Positions 47,210-60,154 of a DNA stretch of 64,000 nucleotides are shown in pieces. Source of the stretch: Ananas comosus (lineage: Eukaryota; Streptophyta; Magnoliopsida; Poales; Bromeliaceae); NCBI RefSeq assembly GCF_001540865.1, contig NC_033635.1, positions 3,368,231 through 3,432,230 of the forward strand, read 5' to 3'. Within the stretch, counting starts at the first letter, position 1. Each line of letters opens with the position of its first letter. The notes under the pieces are model-generated. The model saw only the letters and a list, made by a program, of their open reading frames with translations, had not been told where the DNA came from and searched no databases. Position numbers and translations under genes: made by a program.

Positions 47210-47347
47210 CCATTGGATCTTTTCGATGTTTTGCATGCGATTAACCTGATTGTTTTTCGATTCGGTTCGCGTCTTCGATCTTGTCACGATCTCGATCTCG
47301 ATTGTTGCAGGTATTTTCTTGGATTGCTCTTTTGGGAGCTTGGAATC

Positions 47348-50300
47348 ATGTCGGATGAGGAGCACCACTTCGAGTCGAAGGCCGATGCGGGAGCGTCGAA
47401 GACGTACCCGCAACAAGCGGGGACGATCCGCAAGAACGGGTACATCGTGATCAAGGGGAGGCCGTGCAAGGTTTGGTTCCTCGTAATCTCGATCCGTTCT
47501 TTATGTTCTCTGTGTTAAATTCAGTGTTTGCGATATGATTTCTTCTGCTAAGTTTCATCTCGGTTACGTGTTTGCTCAATGAGCAATACGTCTTTTATTT
47601 GGTAAACATGCACTCAGATCCCATCAGCTATAGGCCATTTTGATTTAGACAACTCCTTTACCTTATCTTGATTGAGACACGCCTCTTAACTTTTGATTTT
47701 CCTTGAATCGTTTTATTTACTTCAGTTGAAAGTTTTGTTAAATTGAATGGCAGATGTTTCAATTTTATTGGCTAATAAAACAATTAAGAAGGAATCACTG
47801 ATGATTTTTAACGATATCCCAATTTAATTGACTATAATCACTCAATTCAAACAAAAAAAGTTGGGGCCATTTGAAAATGTCCTATAATTGGGTTTTCTTG
47901 ATACATTTTAACCTTTCTATTGTTGTAATTTGGTCTTTTATTAGTAGTTTTGGCCAGTTCCCTTCAATCCGTGGCTTAGAGTGGTTAATATATGTGTAGA
48001 ATATAACTACTTAGTATTTTTAATTTATTTGTGTATTTGGTTCCCATCTACTTATCATCGGAGGGAATTTACAGTGTCCAAACTTGTCGTTTGTGAGAGC
48101 ACTGAAATAGTGTGCATCATTGGAAGTTTCTTGTTTTGTTGGCCCAAATCATTATATTCGATTCAGCATTTGACAATATTTTAATTGTAATTCCTGTAGA
48201 AAATTCGTTAGTTGATCCATGGACTTCATTTTTTTATGTGAAAAGGAAGGTAGGGAATGCATGAATATATGGAGATCTTGAACTCGGTCAGAAGAATGGA
48301 ATCGATCTATGCGACTTTAGATTTTCTAAAAGCATGAGTACGTTCTTCAAGTAAGGAAATGAGCATTTATCACTCTGAGTAGCTGTACACAAAGTGACTC
48401 TTTTCTTGCATCCTTAAACATTATATGAATAGACTAATATAAATTATAGAATTATATCGAGAGAGGGAGAGAAAGCATAATTGCACAATCTTGGTCAATG
48501 GTTTTAGACATGAACTTAGGAAAATGAAAGAGCAGAAACAAGTAGAGAGGTGCCTTCACTTAGAAGGTAATCCAGTAGTCGAAAAAGTCAAAATGTTTTA
48601 CATAATGAAAGAAAAAAAAATTCTAGTTAGAAGAAACCTGACTATACTAACATTGTGGGGGAGATTAATTAATCATTTGAAAGTAGAGATCTGTTTCATG
48701 AGAAAGTTGGTTGGGAAGAACTGTTGTCTGTAAACACGAGTGTTTTCGAAGAATGTTATTGAATTTAGCTAAACCTGAACAATGGAAGTGCTGCAAGGTA
48801 TAATGTAAAGGGATGAGGAAGAAACTAGAAAGGTGGTTCATGAATCCAAGCTCAATAAATGCAATAATTGGTATGCTGGGTGTCCAAAAGAAGAGAAATA
48901 AGTTGAATAAAACTAGGAAATTGAATTAGCGAAAAACAGGGGTCAAAGATTTCTAATCTATGATAGGGATCTCAATGATAGTTGTAATGTTTATCATTGA
49001 CCACTCAATTAATAGGGGAAGGTCACTTTATTTTAGAGCAAAATAAAAAGGTATAGACATAGATTGTAAGTATGTGAGCTTATGAATGCTTTTTAAATGA
49101 AACTTCAAAACATTGGTGTGAGATGGTGTTTATCTTTGTATGTTCGTCGGCCTTCAGGGGCGTTAATTTTGGTTGCATAGTTCATCTAATAAAGAAAAGG
49201 GAAAAAGGTGTAAGATCCACCTGTACATTGGCCCAATTGCAAATGGTGATTAGAAGTTTAAAGTTGAAACTTACAAGGTGGACAATCAATTTGTTTCGAT
49301 CAATCATCTGTCTCAATTATTTTTTGTCAAGTTCTTTAGTAAATGTCAGCACATTGCTGTCATGTTAGGAGAAAAGGCCTTTCCGAAGTTTTCTAATTCC
49401 ATCGCTCTTCCTGTTTCGATGGTGATCTATGAATTGATCGAAGTATAGGTCAAGGTTGTAAATAGCGGATAGTGGGTATATATGTCTCATAGCGAAAACT
49501 GGATAGTGGGCATCATGGTGGGCACTACAAATCCATAGCGTGCTTCACAAAAAACTAAATATTTCTATATTTCTTATAGAAAACACACATGATTTTGAAG
49601 GGGAAAAAAACAAACAATTACCTTTTTCTAATATTGCTAGTCTATACATATTTAATGTCACTATCTGAAAGACTAACTTCAAAATATTAAGATATAACAA
49701 ACCAAAAGGACAAAAGCCTAGAAATGTAGTCCATTAGCATGTTTTTGATCATTTATTTACCTTTAAAATCCTATCCGATAAGAGATTCATCTGCAGTTTT
49801 TAAGCTTTTGGGCCCGTAACACCTGCTTCGACCTCGCTCCATAGCACTTGTTTTAGTAGGCCCAATGTCGCTAAAGCTGCCACTAGGAATCCACTCTGCT
49901 AAATTATGTTCTAAATGTTATGGCATAGCGGTAGTATAGTAATTTAACTATAGTGGCTGCTGTAGCAGCCGTAGTGGCCGCTATTTAAAACACTGGTTCA
50001 GGTTGGGGGTTTGCCTTTTATTATGTCGTGTGATCTTCACATGTTGATGTTGTTTCGAAAAGTTGATAAAAATTTGAGCAAGGTGGTTGATTGAAGCGAA
50101 TTGATTATTTACATTGTACCATGTACTTTTTAAATTCAAGTGGTAATTTGCAGCCGTGCTGTAGTAGATGGTTTAGGGCTTTTATCCCTTCAGTAAAAGC
50201 AGTAATAGTAATTTATTTTTTGGGGAGAAAGAATGATATCGTATTATTATTTAGAATAAAGGAGGGGAGATGGTGTCACAAAATTTGTGAAATCAGTTGT

Positions 50301-50553
50301 GTGAGATGAATTCTATAATCTATGGTAGAGAGTAATTGAATAGAAGTTGAGGCATAGCCATAAACCAAGTAGATCTGAAAATTATCTTACCACTTGGGTA
50401 GCTAGATATGAATTTCCCTTCAAATATTAATTTGAGTATAGTTTTCTTAGATGCTTCACTTATAGGACTGCCAGATTTCTAACTTTTTTTAAAAAATAAA
50501 TAAATACAAGTATAGCCAAATCCATTGCGCTGACATGCTAAGAAAGGTTTTGC

Positions 50554-50616
<63 letters not shown>

Positions 50617-52425
50617 ACTCAATCCTGGGGGACCACTATCATCCTAATCCTATATATATAGAGAGAGAGAGAGAGAGAGATCCACTCAATCCTGGGGGAC
50701 CACTATCATCCTAATCCTAACCATCCAAATCTTCATCCAACGGCCAAAAATTTATAAGCACCAATAAGTTGGTACTTTTTAAAGCACAGGAGCAGGAGCT
50801 CAATTCTATACATTGATGTTGATTTAGGGCTTTATCAATTAGATATGTATGTCCATCAGGTGCAGGAGCTCAATTCTATATATTGATGTTGATTTAGGGC
50901 TTTATCAATTAGATATGTATTTCCATCTTCTTTTCTTCAAGTACACTTTTTGTTACTATAAACGAATTGGGTTTGCATTTGCTATGATAGGTTGTGGAGG
51001 TTTCAACCTCAAAGACTGGGAAGCACGGACATGCCAAATGTCACTTTGTTGGTATAGACATTTTCACCTCCAAAAAGCTTGAAGATATTGTGCCTTCTTC
51101 TCACAACTGTGATGTACGGAATATTCTCATCCTTCATTCCTTTATTACTAGAATGTGTTTCGTGATATTAACAATGATTCACCTTCTTCACAGGCTCCCC
51201 ATGTTAATCGTACTGACTACCAGCTCATTGATATCTCTGAAGATGGATTTGTAAGTTGTAATCCCATTTATCATTACATTTGATCTTTTTCTTGTTTCGA
51301 TGGCTAATTCACTTTCTATCACATGTGGCAGGTGAGTCTGCTTACTGAAAATGGCAACACCAAGGATGACCTGAGGCTCCCAACTGATGAGAATCTGCTC
51401 ACTCAGGTTAGTTTGCTGGAAATATTTTGGAGCTCTGTTTTCTTCTCCTTTTGGAGCTTGATAGTTGCTACTCAGAGCTATCAGCTCATTTGATTTATTT
51501 CTGGACTAATAATAGTATGCTACTGTGGGTTCTTTTTTTCTTTTTTGTGTTGCTTCTGTCATCAATTGAGCTGGATTAATCTGAAAGTTAATCTGACATA
51601 CTCTATATTTTTTTCTAGATGCTGATTAGCTTTTGGACTTTTAGATGTTTCGATTTGGATTGTCATGTGCTGTATTCCTGTCTGAAGGACCAAAATTACT
51701 CTTTTCTGCACCAATTGGCTGTTAGTGCTCTTTTTAAGTACATAGTTTTGGTTATTGTCTTGAAGAAATAATTTTTTTTTTTCTGGCTGATCTAGTTCAT
51801 AGTTTACAATAGTGACAAGTTAGGAGTATCACAATTTTGTGTGATTGGATTGCTAAAAGTGGTCGCATTAGCTGTGTAGAACTCACACTAATTGCGCTAG
51901 CTCACAAACTTGAATATACAGATGAAGTTAACAGGACACAACTAGCAGAGTAGGTTTCCTTGTTTAGTCCGTTGGAAGTGAACTTGCAAAAGATTTTTGT
52001 TGGACACTTGGTTCTTCTCAAAGTTTACGAGTTATTAGTGTTTATATTTTGTTCTTCAAGGCCTAAATTCTGCTTATTATCTATAGTTTGTTAACTAGGT
52101 TCGTCTTTGAAGTCACTTGGTTGTCTTGCTACTGCTTCCTGTTCTTATTTATGTCCTCTTTTGCTTTGCTTGTCCTTTTTCTGTTTCTTTCTTTTATAGA
52201 TAGTAGAGAGCCATCGTCTTTGACAATGAGTTAGTTTGGATGAAAACACATAATTTACCTACTTTTCCTAGCATTAAATCTTTTTTTTTTTTTTTTTTTT
52301 TTTTTTTTGGGGACCAAACACAGATTAAGGATGGGTTTGCAGAAGGGAAGGATCTGGTGGTGACGGTGATGTCCGCCATGGGCGAGGAGCAGATCTGTGC
52401 TCTGAAGGACATCGGCCCAAAGTAG
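47348..52425 (+). CDS. Eukaryotic translation initiation factor 5A (eIF5A)
   Basis: Cytosolic factor that binds the ribosomal E site and relieves stalling during elongation and termination; it is activated by hypusination. Five coding exons, all phase 0: 47348-47470, 50991-51113, 51194-51250, 51332-51406 and 52324-52425, giving 159 aa, the usual plant length. The hypusine loop [11 protein letters not shown] opens exon 2, with Lys52 the modified residue. The N-terminal SH3-like domain runs through [20 protein letters not shown] and the C-terminal OB fold from [15 protein letters not shown] to [13 protein letters not shown]. All borders are GT-AG. The residue after NCD is Ala (GCT), where Val is usual in plants. 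Intron 1 of the coding region is 3.5 kb and holds repeats. The paralogue number (eIF5A-1, -2 and so on) cannot be assigned. Confidence 0.96.
49457..49996. mobile_element. MITE-like element (TAAATAGCGG ends) in the eIF5A intron
   Basis: Left end GTTGTAAATAGCGGATAG; the right end, GGCCGCTATTTAAAACAC, is its approximate inverse. Inner GCTGC/CATAGCG motifs recur. The flanks resemble each other imperfectly (GGTCAAGGT and GGTTCAGGT). The superfamily is uncertain. Confidence 0.5.
50555..50700. repeat. Duplicated TE fragment with (GA)n tracts in the eIF5A intron
   Basis: Two copies of a block beginning TATATATAGAGAGAGA and continuing GATCCACTCAATCCTGGGGG. The first copy has a long GA tract (about 50571-50612) and the second a short one (50659-50678). 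The sequence after the second copy (CATCCAACGGCC, ATTTATAAGCACCAA) resembles a TE remnant near 59270-59350. Confidence 0.8.
50792..50931. repeat. 70-bp tandem duplication before eIF5A exon 2
   Basis: Units start at 50792 and 50862 with GCAGGAGCTCAATTCTATA and differ at few positions. The second copy ends about 60 bp before the splice acceptor of eIF5A coding exon 2. Confidence 0.92.
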
Positions 52426-53051
52426 CTCTCCTGCGCCAACTACTACTACTACTGGTTCCTTTTTCTTTTATTTATATATAAACCAATATATATATTATCT
52501 AAGGGGATAATGGAGCCAATCGAGAAAACTGCGAAGATATATCAATGTTGTTTCCTATCAGACGTTAATCCTGCTTGAGCTGGCTTTCGCCAGCTATTGC
52601 TGGGTTGGTAATTTAACTATTCGTAAGAACCGGGGTGTTTATATTCTATTTTAAAGTGGGGAATGGCGACGGTCTGTGAGATTTATTTCTGGCTTTTATG
52701 GTGCCGTTGGATGTATACCAACTGGATCTCTGATTTACTGCAGGTATCGCCTATTTGTTGCCCTCGTAAGTATTATTGTTTTACAGAGTCTTAGAACCCT
52801 CTCCAGCAAATTTTCAGAAACTGAAAATTTTTCGAGCGCATTATCTATGCGAATATAAGATAGTTGTGCTTATGTAGTAGCTTATGCTGCTCTAGTTTCC
52901 TCAAAAGCCTTTGTTACCTCTTTGGTCTCGTACTTCTTAAATGGAGTGTGTGGCTCCTCTCATTTCTCCGAAGTAAATTGAGACTCCTCTCATTGATCGT
53001 GAGTAATCAATCGTGAGACATGATTACGTCAGGTGTTAGCGTTGCTTGATT

Positions 53052-53052
<1 letters not shown>

Positions 53053-53118
<66 letters not shown>
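53053..53118. repeat. 66-bp poly-A run
   Basis: Uninterrupted A run about 630 bp downstream of the eIF5A stop. It could be the tail of a retro-insertion, but no matching direct repeats were found. Its length may be affected by assembly. Confidence 0.9.
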
Positions 53119-53121
<3 letters not shown>

Positions 53122-53930
53122 TTGTTTAGACCTGTAGGAGTGTACAATCTCCTCTCGTTTGTAACTTTTTGGTGGGGTCTTGTATCCATATTAGTGGCTT
53201 ATATAGTATTGTTTCTACGGAAGTCTCCGATGGCCGGCCGAAGCTATTTAGTAGAATTGCTGATTTTTCCGGTAGGGAGAATCTACGGTGGCCATTTGCG
53301 GAGAGATGTTGGACCGCTCCTAAAACATTTCAGCTCGTAAAACTGAAAGTTGTGCACGGCAATCGTACAAAACGGCCGTATAATTAATAAATTCGCTTAA
53401 GAGGAAGAATACATTGAACTAATTTTTATTTGATAAAATTTTAAACAGAAGTATGATTATCCTTGATAGTTCTAAGCGTTGCGTTCCTCCGTGGTATGCG
53501 TGGTACTCTGCATGGCATGCATATCGTGCGTTCTTCCGTGGTATTAATTGTGTGGCACTCTGCATGCATGTATGCATGCCGTATTTGGCTCAACAATCGG
53601 CCCCGTAGTGCATGCGAGCTCACGCTCGGCTGCAGCATGCATGCTTGTCGACCGACCAGAACAGCCGTATGGCACTGTCGATGTGCGGAGGGAGGCCTGA
53701 CTCTATTTTCTCTCTTCTCTCTTCTCCCTTCTCTTTTCCTTCGATCGATGCGCATTAATTTGTCGAGCGAGGCTACACGCACGACACGATCGCAGCACAC
53801 ATGGAGGGGCCGGGGGCATGCAGAAGCGAGCGTTGGTGGCGCCGTGCGCATATGGAAGAGGAGGAGTGGTGTCGTAAACTTGCAAATGCATGGAGGCAGC
53901 AACTGCGTACGTACGTTCTTGCATGGCAGC

Positions 53931-53961
<31 letters not shown>

Positions 53962-55965
53962 TATTTTTATTTTTCTGCGAACAGAGAGAATCACTAAGAC
54001 GATGCGCAAGGAAAAGAAGGCAAAGTCGAAGAACACTTTTCATGCTGCAATCGATCATTCTATGTTTGGTTTATAATGACTTTCGCTAGATGTGCACTGT
54101 ATGTGACCGGCCGTAATTTGAATTGTGTATATAGTAACGATCTATTTCAATACATTCTAAAGTTCTTCTCGATTTTTTAAGTATAAAATGTTATAACTTT
54201 ATAACTAATATCTTATTCAAATAAATTGAACATTTTTTTTTTCTTGTATAATTTTTTTTTTCTCAAAAGACGTTATGCTTTCTACGTTAATGGATCCGAA
54301 AAGTTTCGGATCGACTAATAGTTAAAGTAAGTAAACTTCTTGTATCAAGTTGTCTCCAAATATAAAATCACAGTTCCTGTATTTTTAAATGAACATTTTT
54401 CTGAGCTAAACACGAACAAAATTAACTTCCGTGAGGAGGAGCTCTCCAACGATCATCTCGCTGGCAAGCTCCGAAATCTGCTGTCATGTATTAGTTTGCC
54501 TCATTCCAAATGATAGTTGGATAATTTTTAACACTAAAATCTAAACATATCTCATAAAATTCTAAATAAATTAATATATGATAGTGAATTGAAGGGCCTT
54601 ATGTTGGTTTAAATGGGCCAGCATCCTGCCATGTGGCGTGAGGTCGGATTGGGCCGAGTCACGTTTGAAATGGCGTGAGGCTGGATAGGCCGAGTCATAT
54701 TCGAAATGGCGTGAGGCTGATTGGGACAAGTCACAATCGAGACCCACGGGCGCTGTATCTATACGCTTTAAGTGAATTAGCTACGTATCTCTAACAGCTC
54801 GAGCTTTTGAAATTAATAGTTAGCGCCAACGATCCGACACTCACCTTATACGAAAATATGTTTTGAAGAGCTTCTTGCTGAAGTTTTTTCTGCTGAACAC
54901 ACCCTCTAGTTACATGGTTACACGACACATCTGTTTTTCCTAAACTGCCCCTTTCATGTTTATGCACTTTAATTTTGGTGCTCGATTATTTTTCACATCC
55001 TTTTTTTTTTTCTGCAGATATTTATTCAGCAGCTGGATAAGCTTCTGGCACAGGTCCCCTTATATTTGTTTTTTTCTCTTTTTTTTTTTTTTTTAATACA
55101 AGTGTTTTATGAGTTTTAGAAAAAATATTTATGCTTCCGTGTCAGTGACAGCTGGATCCAAAGGGTTTTATTTTTCCCATCAAACCAAGCGCACGCTGGG
55201 TCTAACCTCGTGCCCACGGACAGTGACAGCAACAAGTTGGCTTAATTCCAAACGAATTATTTTTTAAAAAATTAAAATTAAAAGTATATGTGAATCCGTC
55301 TTGAATCTCTTGATACACAAATTCGAAATTGAATCTTGAAAAAAAATTAAAAATTAGTACAGGAAACTTTGAAAAAAATCAAATCAACCTATTTAGTATA
55401 CTAAATATTAAATTAAATTATTAGTATTTAATTATTATAATAAGTATTTAAAAATTATATTTTATAGTTGAAAATAAGAGTGCAGTACCAACTCCTCGAT
55501 GCTATAATTACTATAAGTCTTAACTTGATCTAAAATATTTTAAAATATTAAAAAAATAAATTTAATAATTTTTGAAACATTATCTGGATAATAATTGAAA
55601 GGCTTCAAGTTCAATAATTTTTAAGGGGCTATGTAAGTCGCCTGTTTCTTTATCGGTGTAATTAAATGACTCAATTAATTGAATTTTTGACCTAAAGTAT
55701 GTTTTCACTGTCCTCATTACGTTTGACAATCCTAATCTTGCAACGAAAAGTCCGGGGCTTTATTTTTCCAATGTTGTTTGTTCTTAACCATTCATCTTAT
55801 GGCATTATGCTGCACTCCATTATGATTTTTCAAAAATCATAAAATTTAATTTTTAAGACACTTCTAGTGCGCTAAATCAAGTTCAACAATATCGATAGTC
55901 GATTAATAATAGAATAATAGCTGAATTCGTAATAAAGGCTCTTTCTATATATATTTCAATGCATC
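53119..55965. other. Intergenic downstream of eIF5A
   Basis: No convincing gene. Overlapping frames on both strands at 53441-54089 read through a poly-T run (53931-53955) and lack homology. A degenerate repeat of about 36 bp occurs three times at about 54633-54745 (each starting TGGCGTGAGG). Confidence 0.45.
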
Positions 55966-56545
55966 ATCAACAAATAATATTAGCATCAGTTGAGCTGGAA
56001 TACTATCAGTAGTAAACGGGCTTCGTTCCCACCCATTTAATTTTGATGATGGAGCCTCCAAATCGACGATCGATATCATTGAATATGAACTATACCACTC
56101 GAAATGTTTAGAAATCAATTTTCAATTTTTTCGACATCATTAACCTAATAATCAAAGGGTTTCAAAATTTATAATTTTAATGGTCGATATGAGGTATTTT
56201 CTCGTTTAACAGTGTAAACATATCCAAACCGATTGAATTTTGGTAAAATTTTTTTAAAACTATTTAGAATAAGATCTAAATTCTCGATCTTGATTACAAA
56301 ATTTCTATCATCACTTTTTAGAGAATATTCATTTTCAGCCATTCAATTTTGTGTTCACTGATGGATAAGAAAATAATATCAGAAAAGTATGAAATTTGAT
56401 TTCTAAATGCTTTAAGTGGTATAAATCATATTCAACAATACCGATCGTTGATTTGTAGGCTCTACCATCAAAAATAAATAAATGGCAATAAAACTCGTTT
56501 GCTACCGATAGTATTCTAGCTCAACTCATATTAGTATTATTACGG
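55966..56545. mobile_element. Foldback MITE, approximate limits
   Basis: Long inverted arms: AGTTGAGCTGGAATACTATC on the left recurs inverted as GATAGTATTCTAGCTCAACT on the right. Inner blocks such as ATATGAACTATACCACTC pair with TAAGTGGTATAAATCATAT. Arms are about 150 bp or more. The target duplication is not resolved. In style it resembles the element at 41790-42333. Confidence 0.75.
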
Positions 56546-57841
56546 TAAAGATAGCTTAAAAGTGTGTAAAGTTAGAGAAATTAAAGCCTACAACAGTGTA
56601 TTCCCACATCCTATGCCCAGCACTATTTTTAGCACTTTTCTATACGGTTGGTTTGAGATTAGTTAATGTTCATTGAAAAAACTTCATTACATTGTCCTAT
56701 GTAATTTATAGTTCACAACAGTATATTGGACATTTTTATTTTTGTACACATTAGTTTCCGATTTGATAGATTATGGACATGATTGTTTCGCTGAAATTGG
56801 ACTTTGGGTAGAAGTAGACTTTGGGTTTAAGTAAAGTTCAGTGAAAATTATTTTTTTTCCGCTGTTTGTTTCGTAATTATGGAAGTGAAATTTTATTAGT
56901 TCTGCTGTTTGTTTGGTAGGAAGTGTATAATATAAAACTATAATTTATATATAAATAATAAATACTTTAATAAATAAAAATAATATAATTATATTTTTAT
57001 ATAATTAAAATTTAATTTAAAATAAATAAATTATTTTTTATATATAAATTATAGTAATACAATAATAAAATTATAAAGCAAAAAAATATCAATATTTAAT
57101 TAATCAATTTTTATTATATTTTTATTGTACAAATTAAATAAAAAAAATATTAAAACTTAACTAATCAATTTTTATCATATTTTAAATATACCAACTGAAT
57201 AAAAAAATAATTAGTAATATAATTAAATATATTTAAATGTAACTATCTTTATCTAGTATATTATTTTATTATTTTTTCTTCATCTCACCTCTCCGTAAGT
57301 GACTCGGCTCATGATGGCCGAAGTCAATTACGCCGTTTGAGATTCACTCGAGTTTTGACCGTAACTTTTTTACCGCAAATCAAACAACGGAAGTGATTAT
57401 TTACGATGAAAACGACTTCCCTCCACTCCACTCCCACCCCACTTCCGCCCAAACAAACATGCCCTATATGTAGATTTTAAGGGTTAATTTCATTCTTGCC
57501 TCTCTAAATTTTAGAAGTATCAAAAATACTCCTATAAATTTTGTTATATCATTATTTCTCTTTCCAATACATTTTTTTTTTTTCAAAAATACCCTCGCCG
57601 TTATACTCCGTCTCTTCAAATCATATTAACCATAGTTAAATGGTGGTCTAACACATGTTAAAATTTGAAATGTCCGTTTTGCCCATGAGTTGAGAATCTT
57701 TTGAAGGATATGTTTATTATATGACTTTAGTATTTAGCCCCTAACTTTTGTTCATTATTTGTTTAACATCCAAACTAATTAATGTTGCTCACCGGTATTC
57801 TTTCGTACTATTTGGCTCCTAACTTTTGTTCATTATTTATT
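56546..57841. other. Intergenic sequence
   Basis: AT-rich, no gene recognised. TTAATTTCATTCTTGCC near 57484 resembles the terminus of the MITE at 63045 but no partner end was found. Confidence 0.4.
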
Positions 57842-58472
57842 GGCTAAATTACAGAAAATTTCTATGTAATAACCCGCTTTTTTTCTTTCCCCCCATGACA
57901 TTTAAAAATCTACACTTTGCCCCCCTGTAAAATAAAAAATGTTCACAGGGGGGGTTACGGTGTGTAAAATGACCATTTTACCCCTCGCCATTGTCGTCTT
58001 CTTCCCCATCTTCCTCAGCCGCCCCTTCATCCGGTCGCGATTCCCATCTCAATCGGCCGCGATTTCTCTCCATTTCCTTCTCCACCTGCTCCCCTTCTCC
58101 TCCTGCACCCTCGCCGCCCTCGATTTTGGCGACAGTAGGAGAAATCGAGGTGGGCGACAGTAGGAGAAGGGCAAAGAAGGCGAAGGCGAGGCGGCGGAGG
58201 ACGGCGAAGGGGATGTGGGTGAGGGCGAGGCAGTGGAGGACGGCGAGGCGGCGAGGAGGCGGCGAGGCGGCGAGCCGGAGGGAGGCGAAGCAACAGGGAG
58301 ATGGCGGAGGGGTATTTTCGGCATAAAAATATATTTTTTAACGGAACCCTAATGGTAGGGGGTGAAGTGCACATTTTTTATTTTACAGGGGGGCAAATTG
58401 TAAGTTTTTTAAATGTCAGGGAGGGAAAGTGAAAAAACGGGTTATTATAAGGAGGTTTTCTGTAATTTAACC
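57842..58472. mobile_element. Pack-MULE-like element with GC-rich insert
   Basis: A 631-bp element with a perfect 9-bp target duplication TTATTTATT (57833-57841 and 58473-58481). Terminal inverted repeats are about 100 bp: left GGCTAAATTACAGAAAA, right the inverse of GGTTAAATTACAGAAAAC; both arms carry TTTGCCCCCCTGTAAAATAA-like blocks. Between the AT-rich arms is a sharply GC-rich segment (about 57978-58312) of CGCC/GGCGAGG sequence. A compositional island inside Mutator termini is the signature of a captured gene fragment. Open frames there are on both strands and not recognisable. Confidence 0.85.
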
Positions 58473-59671
58473 TTATTTATTTTAGTTAGTTGTATTTAAA
58501 ATTTTATTTAACTTAAATTACTTTGTTAGCCATTACTCATATTTTTTTCAAAATTTTAACTTCGTAGAAGTAATTAAATTTATTGGAATCATCAGTAGGT
58601 TGATAAAATTTGTAATTTAATTAACAAAATCAATCCAATTTCAAGGAACCAAATATTAAAAGACTTTGATAAAAAAAAAATAATTTAAATTAAGAGGGCT
58701 ATTTGTAATGTGTAATAGTTAATTGAATCTCCATATATTAATTTTGGAAATTTTGTGAGAATATTAATGAATATGAATTGGAGGTTAAATTCAGTATTTT
58801 GAATCCATTATATCTAAACATAACAGAGTAGTAGTTATGAGAGTATTTTTGAAAATTTTCATACTTTCTAAAGGCAAATATGAAAATTTAAAATTTAAAA
58901 TATATTTATGATATTAGAGTTATTTACAAAGATATGGAGAAAATTTTTTCCCTATTTTATTTTAATATATTAATCATCAAAAATTGAATGCCAGTTATAG
59001 GAACACACGTGGAAAGGAAGAAATTTTCATCAAATATTAAACAGCATATGCATGTCACTAAAAAGACCGTATTAATTAGACCGTATTAATTACATATTGG
59101 CTAGACCTGCTACTAGACTTACTAGAGATGTGACGTTACTATATACGGTCTATCTGAAATACTATTGATAGTATCAAGCATTTAGTACCATCAAATTTTT
59201 CACCGCTAGATTTAACTCTTTAATTATTTTTATCTGTTAGATTATACTATTCAACCAATAACTTACTCAACTTTATAACGACCCATATCATCCTAATCGT
59301 ACATTTTTTTATCCAAAGGTTAAAAATTTAATAGCACCAAACACTTCGTGCTATTAATAATATTCCAGCCTAGTTCTACAATATATATATATATATATAT
59401 NCATTCGATTTAGTATTCTGATCATAAGTGACAAAAAAAATTAATAATTGATATTCGATATCTTAGTAATTTTAATTATTTTATAATTTTAATTAAAATA
59501 TTTTTAATAAAATAAATAAACAGATAGTATATTATTTTTCTCTAAAAATTAAAAATTAGTTCATTCTGCGAACATACACTATATATAATAGTGTTTATAA
59601 AAAGATGTAAAAAGATGTCCCGATAATGTACTAGTATCAATATTACCTACGCTAACTTTTGACTTTTCTTT
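58473..59671. other. Intergenic with TE remnant
   Basis: No gene. The segment 59150-59400 (ACTATTGATAGTATCAAGC, ATCCAAAGGTTAAAAATTTA) is a transposon remnant related to 50690-50780. An (AT)n run ends at an N (59401). Confidence 0.4.

Positions 59672-59706
<35 letters not shown>
59672..59706. repeat. (GA)n microsatellite
   Basis: About 17 GA units. The open frames reading L/S repeats across it are artefacts. Confidence 0.92.
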
Positions 59707-59708
<2 letters not shown>

Positions 59709-59877
59709 AAGCACAACTCTGCAAAATATAAAGAAATAGAAAGAAATGATTTGAGTGTCAACACTGGTACCTAGCAAATTACAAAGCTTAAAAAGAAACA
59801 TGCTCAAAAACTCCAATTCAAAGCTACAAAAGAATATAGAAAAGATTACATTAGTATGATCACCGTGCACAAGTTTT

Positions 59878-60038
59878 TTTTTTAAAAACGAAAAAAAGTA
59901 GCATATTATCCTCTTTATTTATTTGTTTAGAAATAAGTTTAGCTGAAAATGTGAATCAATTAGTATTCGAACTTGGAATCTCGGATACCAACTATCGAGT
60001 CCTTTACCACTTGAGCTAGGTACAGTCGGTCATCCTAA
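59878..60038 (-). mobile_element. tRNA-derived SINE copy
   Basis: Minus-strand copy: T-rich end, diverged tail GTAGCATATTATCC, TTTAGAAATAAGTTTAGCTG, then the inverted B box region TATTCGAACTTGGAATC and head TTACCACTTGAGCTAGG. Flanked by a diverged 16-bp repeat (ACCGTGCACAAGTTTT and ACCGTGTACGAGTTTT, 14 of 16 identical). Confidence 0.87.
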
Positions 60039-60154
60039 ACCGTGTACGAGTTTTGCTCATGATCTACAACTCGATGCCTAATCCATGACGCACTTATATA
60101 TTCCTTTTCCTTTTCCATCCGACCATCATGTCAAAAATTTACATATAGCTACCG

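Noticed and set aside
47166..47249. Reading frame before eIF5A through the CT repeat
   Set aside because: It crosses the 5'UTR intron; the repeat translates as alternating Ser-Leu and has no link to the eIF5A start.
53441..54089. Overlapping open frames of about 200 codons on both strands
   Set aside because: They read through a poly-T/poly-A run, have no recognisable domain, lack splice context and mirror each other on opposite strands, so they are chance frames in a locally GC-richer stretch.
57939..58374. Four overlapping frames rich in R, A, S and P
   Set aside because: They are compositional artefacts of the GC-rich insert in the Pack-MULE-like element, present on both strands.
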